Assembly (NCBI GenBank): GCA_964565665.1
Contig: CAZMFZ010000009.1
Coordinates: 1 to 46,524, forward strand
Reading direction: 5' to 3'
DNA length: 46,524 bases
From: CAZMFZ01 sp964565665
Lineage (GTDB): Bacteria; Bacteroidota; Bacteroidia; Cytophagales; UBA9547
The notes below the pieces were generated by a model. The model was not told the DNA's origin. It did not search any database and worked only from the letters and a program-made list of their open reading frames with translations. This document shows positions 41,128 through 46,524 of this stretch, piece after piece (position 1 is the stretch's first letter; the number at the start of each line of letters is the position of its first letter). A program made the position numbers and the translations under genes.

Positions 41128-44100
41128 CTATCTGTATTCTTTCAAGTATAATTTAAAACGTGTTCCCACATTCAATTCGCTTTCTACTTCAAGTTTTCCT
41201 CCATTTCGCTCTACCATTGTCTTGATTAAATAGAGTCCTAATCCTTTGCCTTGAGCTGCCCTTGTGAACCTATTGAAAGCTTTAAAAATTCTGTTTCCGT
41301 TTTTGGCGAGGTCTATTCCTGTGCCGTTGTCTTTTACAGTAAGCACCGCATAGCCATTTTCTTTGTATGCACTTAATTCTATCTGCAATGGTTTGGCAAC
41401 ATCACGGTATTTAATTGCGTTGCCTATAAGGTTGGTGAATATACTTGTAAGATACGATTTTAGATAGCAAATTTCGACACAATCATTAAAGTTGGCGATG
41501 ATTGTGCCGTTCATTGCTGTTAAGTTGGAATCGAAATCGGCCAACACGGATTTAAGTATTTCATCGAAGGAGATTATTTTAGCTATTTTATTGTCTTCGC
41601 TTCGCACCTCTATTACTTCAACCAGCCCAGAGATGGTGTCGTCTAGCCTATTTATGGCCACATCGATAGTTTTAAAATACTGTTGCCTCATGGCTTGATC
41701 TTCAGTTTCATTTATTAATTCAAATAAACTTTTCAAGTTGATGACAGGCGATTTCAAATCATGGGCTGCAGTGTACACGAAGGTATCAAGCAGCTCATTT
41801 ACCTTTATTAATTCTTGGTTTTTGTTGTCTAGTTCGGCATAGGTTTGTTTTTGGTCGTGAATATCGGTGCAAGTGCCTACCCAAAGTATTATATCACCAT
41901 TGGTGTTTTTTACAGGTTTTGCTCTACCCAGCATCCACCTGTAAGTATTGTCGGAGGCACGAAGCCACCTGTATTCCAGTTCATAAGTGTCGCCAGTTGT
42001 CAAGGAATGATTCCAAGAGGTGTTTGTGAATTCGCGATCATCGGGATGCAGATAATTGACCCAACCGTATTGTAATTCTGTAAAGTTAGAGCCTGTAAAT
42101 TCGTACCATTTGTTATTGAAGTAGGTAATGGTGCCATCAGGCTGTGCTTGCCAAGCCATTTGCGGTATAGCCTCAAACATTATTCCCATTTTCTCAGCAC
42201 TTTCTTCCACTTGTTTGCGTGCCAATACATGTTCGGTAACATCTACAGTAAAAGTCATAATCCCTTCAATATTGTGTTCGTTGTCGAACATAGGCTCTAC
42301 CAGCACATTTGAATAGATATAATTATCTGCCCCATTGTTTTTTATATTTGTCTGAAATTCTTTACTATAGCTGGGCATGCCTGTATTGTATACTTCTGTG
42401 AGTATTTTCAACATTTCATCTGAGGCTGAGTGCATACTAAGGCTTTTTCTCGATTTGCCAATCAAACTGTTATTAGCAGTGATATTAAGCAATACTTTGT
42501 AGTAGTTGTTTACCATTTCATATTCCAAATCTCTGCCTTTCATTATAGTGATGCCGGCAGGAATATTCATTAGCATTTCGTAAAGTCGCACCCTTTGGGC
42601 TTCGGCTTTTTCGTGGAGTTGTGTGCGCTCAAGCTCAATCTCTTTTCTTTCGCTAATATTGATTAGCGAGCCTAGCATACGGTAAGGCTTGCCCTCTTCA
42701 TTGCGAAGGATGTAGCCTCTGTCCATTACGTGTATATAATTAGCTGTCGAATTAAGAAAGCGGTATTCGCCCGTCCATTGGCTTTTCTTGCTATTAAGGT
42801 GTTGCCTTATTTCTTTGAGTATTTTAAATTTATCTTCGGGATGAATGCGATTGTGCAGCGACTCAATACCTACTTCAATTTGCTCGGCTTTGTAGCCAAA
42901 CATGGATTTAAAGCCTTCATTCCACCAAAGTTTATCGGTTTGTAAGTCCCAATCCCATATAGCATCGTTGGTGGCAAGCGATACCATTCGAAACCGCTCT
43001 TCCGAAATAGACAATGCTTTGCTTCTTTCTTCTACGAGTAGCTCCAATTGCGTATTCATCAGCATCAGGTTTTCTTCCGCCTGCTTTAGCTCTTCTACCG
43101 AGGCAAACAATTCTTCATTTTTTACTTGTAGTTCGTTCCGATTTTTTTTCTCGGTACGCATGTCTTGCACTATGTGGCCTATGCCTATGGTGTCATTGGC
43201 TTGATCTTTCACTATAAAGGCATTCCAACACACAGGTACTAACTCTTTAGTGGTGAAATTTTGGAAATTCAACTCGCCCGACCATCTTCCTGTATCTATT
43301 ACCAATGGCATAACATGCTCTATGGCAAAGTTTTTTTCTTCTTCAGGTAAATAATCAAGAATATTGGTAGTTTCTACTTTACGTGAATAGTCGAGGCCGG
43401 AAAGCTTGCGACCAGCCTTATTGATAAAGATAAGATTACCCTCTTTATCTCCCAAGCCCATGAAATCGCTGCTGTTGTTTACCACCGCTACCAATTTTTC
43501 TTCTTCGGTTTGGGCATATTTTAGCTCAGTAATATCGATAGCGGTGCCCATAAGCTTTTCAGCTTTGCCATCTTCAGAAAGTATAACCTTGCCTTTAGAG
43601 AGCAACCACTTTGTGTTTCCTGATTTTGTAATTAGCCTATGCTCAACAATATAAGGTTTGTGGGTATTGAGTACCTCTTGCACGGCATTTTCAATCATTG
43701 GTTTATCATCGGGGTGCAGCAAGCTCAGGTAGGTTTGGTAATCGAATTTTTCGTTGGATTTTGGATCGTGGTCGAAGATTTGAATCAGGTTTTCTGACCA
43801 ATAAATATCGTTGGTAACAATATTCCATTCCCAATTGCCCATGTTGGCAATGTTTTGAGCTTCGAGCAGCCTTTCTTTTGAAAATTCAAGGTCTTCTTTG
43901 TAGATGTTTATTTTATCGAGGCTATCTTTCAATTCTTTAGTAGTAGCCGAAAGCTCTTCGTTTATTAATTGGGCTTCTTCAAATGCTTCTTGTTTTTCTA
44001 ATGCTACTGTGCGAATTTTTTTAATATTGGCATTGATAATGAAATAAAATGCCACGGTGAAGCCAAGTGAAATAAGGGCTAGGAATATTAATAAAGTGGG

Positions 44101-44685
44101 TGCTTCACTAGTGGTATTTTCATACTTTTTGGCCCTAATATTGAGTAGGTTCATTTCATCGTATCGCATTGCAAGTATTTTTGATACCAGCTTGTCGGCA
44201 TCTGCTATGCTAGGCGATTGGCCATAAATGAAAGTATTATTTTTTTTCAGTTCGATAATAGCATCCCATTTTTTGAATATTTCAGTGGCGAGTGCTTCTG
44301 CTTTCTTTATATTTTCTAGTTGTGAGGAATTGTCTATAATAAGTGATTTTATAGTTATCAGCTCACTATTCATCATTTCGTGGGCAGGGTAGTAGTTGGC
44401 AAGGTGTTTTTCATCATTGGTAATGAGGTAATCTTTCTGGGCGAGCTGTGCATCTTTTACAGAGATAAGAATATTGTTAAATCTGCGAATTAATTCGTGG
44501 GTATGATCGACCCAATTTGCATTTCTGATGAGTGCTTTATTTGTATCATAAGAGATGAAAGAGACATAAAAAAGCACCAAAATAGATATGGTGAAGCCTG
44601 TACGTAGTAGAAATTCATTGGAGAGTTTTGCTGCTAATATTTTTCGCTGTTGGGCAATAAGGGCAGTGAATTCTGTAAATTTCAT
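41128..44685 (-). CDS. CHASE3/multi-PAS sensor histidine kinase
   Basis: From ATG 44685 (MKFTEFTALIAQQRK) the protein has 1185 residues. A helix at about 27-46 and another at about 196-218 flank a helical CHASE3-like extracellular domain with KDAQLAQKDYLITNDEKHL. A coiled coil and five PAS units follow, with PAC ends such as GTAIDITELK and GSLINISERK. The kinase core has His975 (TAAHDLKSPVINL), LIGNAIKYRD, DNGTGIDL and GKGLGLYLIK. The frame extends 31 codons further upstream to 44778, but that part looks like leader sequence. The receiver gene follows 16 bp later. Confidence 0.93.
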   Translation of the reverse strand: MKFTEFTALIAQQRKILAAKLSNEFLLRTGFTISILVLFYVSFISYDTNKALIRNANWVDHTHELIRRFNNILISVKDAQLAQKDYLITNDEKHLANYYPAHEMMNSELITIKSLIIDNSSQLENIKKAEALATEIFKKWDAIIELKKNNTFIYGQSPSIADADKLVSKILAMRYDEMNLLNIRAKKYENTTSEAPTLLIFLALISLGFTVAFYFIINANIKKIRTVALEKQEAFEEAQLINEELSATTKELKDSLDKINIYKEDLEFSKERLLEAQNIANMGNWEWNIVTNDIYWSENLIQIFDHDPKSNEKFDYQTYLSLLHPDDKPMIENAVQEVLNTHKPYIVEHRLITKSGNTKWLLSKGKVILSEDGKAEKLMGTAIDITELKYAQTEEEKLVAVVNNSSDFMGLGDKEGNLIFINKAGRKLSGLDYSRKVETTNILDYLPEEEKNFAIEHVMPLVIDTGRWSGELNFQNFTTKELVPVCWNAFIVKDQANDTIGIGHIVQDMRTEKKNRNELQVKNEELFASVEELKQAEENLMLMNTQLELLVEERSKALSISEERFRMVSLATNDAIWDWDLQTDKLWWNEGFKSMFGYKAEQIEVGIESLHNRIHPEDKFKILKEIRQHLNSKKSQWTGEYRFLNSTANYIHVMDRGYILRNEEGKPYRMLGSLINISERKEIELERTQLHEKAEAQRVRLYEMLMNIPAGITIMKGRDLEYEMVNNYYKVLLNITANNSLIGKSRKSLSMHSASDEMLKILTEVYNTGMPSYSKEFQTNIKNNGADNYIYSNVLVEPMFDNEHNIEGIMTFTVDVTEHVLARKQVEESAEKMGIMFEAIPQMAWQAQPDGTITYFNNKWYEFTGSNFTELQYGWVNYLHPDDREFTNTSWNHSLTTGDTYELEYRWLRASDNTYRWMLGRAKPVKNTNGDIILWVGTCTDIHDQKQTYAELDNKNQELIKVNELLDTFVYTAAHDLKSPVINLKSLFELINETEDQAMRQQYFKTIDVAINRLDDTISGLVEVIEVRSEDNKIAKIISFDEILKSVLADFDSNLTAMNGTIIANFNDCVEICYLKSYLTSIFTNLIGNAIKYRDVAKPLQIELSAYKENGYAVLTVKDNGTGIDLAKNGNRIFKAFNRFTRAAQGKGLGLYLIKTMVERNGGKLEVESELNVGTRFKLYLKEYR

Positions 44686-44847
44686 GCAAGTAAAAGAGTT
44701 TTTATATTGTAAAATGCAAATCAACGCACAATAGCCGCAATATAGCAATAGATATGGGGATATTATAGTCCTATTCATTGCCGGTAGCTTCCCCGTTTGT
44801 TGCAGTAATCTTTATTTTAATGCAGTTGGCTTCACTGTATGTCCGCA

Positions 44848-44902
44848 GAAGCCAGCCACAAAATAGGCTGGTGAAGATGGCAATTTTTCACCGTAAACTA
44901 TA
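44848..44902. repeat. 55-bp direct repeat, left copy at the gap
   Basis: This 55-bp sequence (starting GAAGCCAGCCACAAAATAGG) recurs identically at 45003-45057, immediately right of the 100-N gap. It includes a small hairpin GCCAGCC/GGCTGGt. The identity and length point to an unmerged assembly overlap or to a tandem repeat that stopped the assembler. Confidence 0.9.
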
Positions 44903-45002
44903 NNNNNNNNNNNNNNNNNNNNNNNNNNNNNNNNNNNNNNNNNNNNNNNNNNNNNNNNNNNNNNNNNNNNNNNNNNNNNNNNNNNNNNNNNNNNNNNNNN
45001 NN
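44903..45002. other. assembly gap (100 N)
   Basis: Exactly 100 N bases, a default scaffolding length. The gene-free region around it (44686-45220) holds the 55-bp repeat pair, a terminator and no gene I can support. The 83-codon frame that appears to span it is made of N and repeat sequence. Confidence 0.95.
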
Positions 45003-45057
45003 GAAGCCAGCCACAAAATAGGCTGGTGAAGATGGCAATTTTTCACCGTAAACTATA
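45003..45057. repeat. 55-bp direct repeat, right copy at the gap
   Basis: Identical to 44848-44902. Right of it the sequence is unique again (CACAGCTTATTATTAAG), so the two contigs share exactly one 55-mer. Confidence 0.9.
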
Positions 45058-45131
45058 CACAGCTTATTATTAAGTACATCTTCCAATTTGTGAAATACGG
45101 CTCATCATTTTCAAAATTTATAAAATAGAAT

Positions 45132-45167
45132 AAACCTTTCGAAGGTTTTAAGCTCTTCGAAAGGTTT
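45132..45167. terminator. strong hairpin terminator
   Basis: AAACCTTTCGAAG (45132-45144) pairs perfectly over 13 bp with CTTCGAAAGGTTT (45155-45167) around a 10-nt loop. T- and A-rich flanks allow use in either direction. It lies 53 bp after the stop of the minus-strand lipoprotein gene. Confidence 0.8.
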
Positions 45168-45220
45168 TAAACTATAGTTGATATTTGTACCAACTGCGAT
45201 AACATGTTCTTTTTGGAATA

Positions 45221-45784
45221 TTAAAATACACCTATCAATATTAAGATAACGGCAGCAACAAATAGAACAATACCCGCGGTATATACCAAGCCAGGAGCTC
45301 CTGTCATGCCAGCGATACCTAAAAGTACAATACCTATTACGCCTAGAATAATACCTGTAATAATTTGAGCTCCGTTTACACTACCTTCAACAGTAGCGTT
45401 AAGTTTGTCTGCAATTTTATCCATTTTTTTTACGCCAATTTTTTCAGACAGATTCTCGCGGAGAATGGCTATTTTCTCTGCCTTAGTGCTGGCAGCTTTT
45501 ATTTGAGCAATCATAGATTGATTTGCTTTTAACTCTTTAGATTTTGCGGAGCTATTGGCAGCCAATTCAAATCTTTCGTCTACTACTGGAGAAGAAAATG
45601 AATAGCTATCATTAGCAGAGGCCGATAAAATAGGTTCTGATGGGGTAGCCTCATAATCCATCTCCAATTGCTGGCTATAGATTTTATTTTGTTCGTTATT
45701 TGAAACCGAAATATTTTTTTTGCTGCAACTTGATAAAATTGCACAAAGAAAAATAGAGATAGATAAGTAAAATAGGTGTTTCAT
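45221..45784 (-). CDS. lipoprotein with two C-terminal hydrophobic segments
   Basis: The 187-aa product has a lipoprotein signal (lipobox ILSSC, Cys20), a low-complexity Ser/Asn/Glu-rich part (21-80) and a helical stretch with KAASTKAEKIAILRENLSEK. Two Gly/Ile/Leu-rich membrane segments end the protein: IITGIILGVIGIVLLGIAGM (about 140-160) and the last 20 residues ending ILILIGVF. I recall similar Bacteroidota lipoproteins with such a double hydrophobic tail but no functional name. It follows the DUF4142 gene by 122 bp on the same strand; the spacer holds no gene. Confidence 0.75.
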   Translation of the reverse strand: MKHLFYLSISIFLCAILSSCSKKNISVSNNEQNKIYSQQLEMDYEATPSEPILSASANDSYSFSSPVVDERFELAANSSAKSKELKANQSMIAQIKAASTKAEKIAILRENLSEKIGVKKMDKIADKLNATVEGSVNGAQIITGIILGVIGIVLLGIAGMTGAPGLVYTAGIVLFVAAVILILIGVF

Positions 45785-45906
45785 AATATTTAATTTAGAA
45801 TGTGAAAATGTTAAATGTGAATTAAATTGTGTGGAGGAAAATCCCCACCAAAAAGTTTGGCAGGGATATCGTGGTTGTGTTGTATTTGCTTGTTTTATAA
45901 AAAAGA

Positions 45907-46491
45907 CTACATTTTGTTGTCAAACTTGGCCTGAATATCCTTGGCTTTGTCGTAGTGCATACGCACTTTGGGCAATGCTTGAGAAGCCATAGAATTTATT
46001 TCTTGGTTATATTTGTCTGATTTCGAAATGTCTTCAAGCTTATCAATCAATTTCTTGTGATCGTCAACCATTGTATTAATGAATTTTTTGTCGAACTCAT
46101 TTCCATTTTCATTTCTCAAGTTCTCGTAGCCACTTATATCTTGTCTTGCCACAGTATCGGCAATTGAGATATTGTTTTTCATTGCATAGTTTACATTATC
46201 GGCATACATTTTTTTGTGTTCGTCAACCATCAGACTGGCGAATTCTTTTACTTCAGTAGATTTGGCTCTGTCGGCCGCTAATTCAGCTGTTTTTACTTCA
46301 GATAGATTGCAAATAGCGATATCGGCCATAAATTCCGCGTCTTTCTCGGCAGTTCCTTCAAATTTGGCCTCATTTTTTTCCTCAGCTACTTCGTTGCTGT
46401 CCATTTTGCTCTTGGTTTCACAGGCTACTACAAGCAAGCAGCCAGTTACTGCTGCAATTAAAAAACTTTTGATTGTTGATTGGGTATTCAT
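45907..46491 (-). CDS. DUF4142 lipoprotein
   Basis: The 194-aa protein has a lipoprotein signal ending LLVVAC (Cys24) and then a ferritin-like four-helix DUF4142 domain: EKDAEFMADIAICNLSEVKT, ELAADRAKSTEVKEFASLMV, DEHKKMYADNVNYAMKNN and NTMVDDHKKLIDKLEDIS. The paired V/M-x-D-x-HKK motifs are diagnostic. DUF4142 proteins are periplasmic or outer-membrane attached, and many are stress-induced in Bacteroidota. It belongs with the sll1863- and lmo0937-type genes at the other end of the window in theme, not in position. Only 33 bp of upstream sequence is available. Confidence 0.9.
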   Translation of the reverse strand: MNTQSTIKSFLIAAVTGCLLVVACETKSKMDSNEVAEEKNEAKFEGTAEKDAEFMADIAICNLSEVKTAELAADRAKSTEVKEFASLMVDEHKKMYADNVNYAMKNNISIADTVARQDISGYENLRNENGNEFDKKFINTMVDDHKKLIDKLEDISKSDKYNQEINSMASQALPKVRMHYDKAKDIQAKFDNKM

Positions 46492-46524
46492 TTTGCGATT
46501 AAGTTTAAGTTAAATGAAGAATTG

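Noticed and set aside
44778..45029. 83-codon plus-strand frame across the 100-N gap
   Set aside because: About 40 percent of it is N or duplicated contig end; no start context or family.
45857..45873. Sigma-54-like string TTGGCAGGGATATCGTG between the two lipoprotein genes
   Set aside because: It points to the plus strand, where no gene follows, and the -12 half lacks GC.

Overview
This window looks like a chromosomal scaffold from a Bacteroidota bacterium (Cytophagales/Chitinophagales type), probably a metagenome or short-read assembly. The evidence is low G+C, -7 promoter elements of the TAnnTTTG type, the short NuoG variant, DUF349, DUF2795, DUF4142 and lmo0937-type proteins, a 7TM-DISM kinase, and two N gaps. 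The 10-N gap at 402-411 cuts two genes. The 100-N gap at 44903-45002 is flanked by an identical 55-bp duplication, the signature of contigs joined at a k-mer overlap. No rRNA, tRNA or CRISPR array was recognised.

Layout. 1-1465: tiny stress/envelope genes (sll1863-like and lmo0937-like proteins, a 46-aa membrane peptide behind a sigma-54-like promoter) and the first 18 codons of a C5-cytosine DNA methyltransferase lost in the gap. 1570-4666: a hybrid histidine kinase and an NtrC-type sigma-54 activator. 4711-7894: a membrane protein with an internal stop, and two tail-to-tail L,D-transpeptidases. 7986-9949: a Septu-like ATPase/HNH pair with a palindromic operator candidate. 9988-16127: a sugar-acid dehydratase, a GreA-like protein, a repeat-rich intergenic region, uvrB and a fumarylacetoacetase-family hydrolase. 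16177-24592: a LolC/E-type permease and two divergent two-component systems (NarL/7TM-DISM and LytS/LytTR). 24650-27732: two minor genes, hemH and lptC. 27741-31709: nuoG-H-I-J, interrupted twice by tiny membrane-protein gene pairs. 31896-37773: a Rieske protein, agmatine deiminase, DUF2795, DUF349 and a GH63-like glucosidase. 37774-40690: a structured intergenic region with a candidate small RNA, a duplicated HNH-like/HTH protein, a CxxC membrane protein and a protein-glutaminase-like enzyme. 40725-44685: a CHASE3/multi-PAS kinase with its receiver protein. 45221-46491: two lipoproteins, one of them DUF4142.

Functional themes. Signalling is dense: four kinase/regulator pairs. Complex I genes G-J are split from the rest of the nuo set and sit with lptC and hemH. 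The most unusual signal is in that nuo run. Two modules, each a two-TM peptide followed by an overlapping one-TM peptide, sit between nuoG/nuoH and nuoH/nuoI. In each module the two-TM gene is interrupted: a -1 frame change at an A8 run in one, an in-frame TAA in the other.
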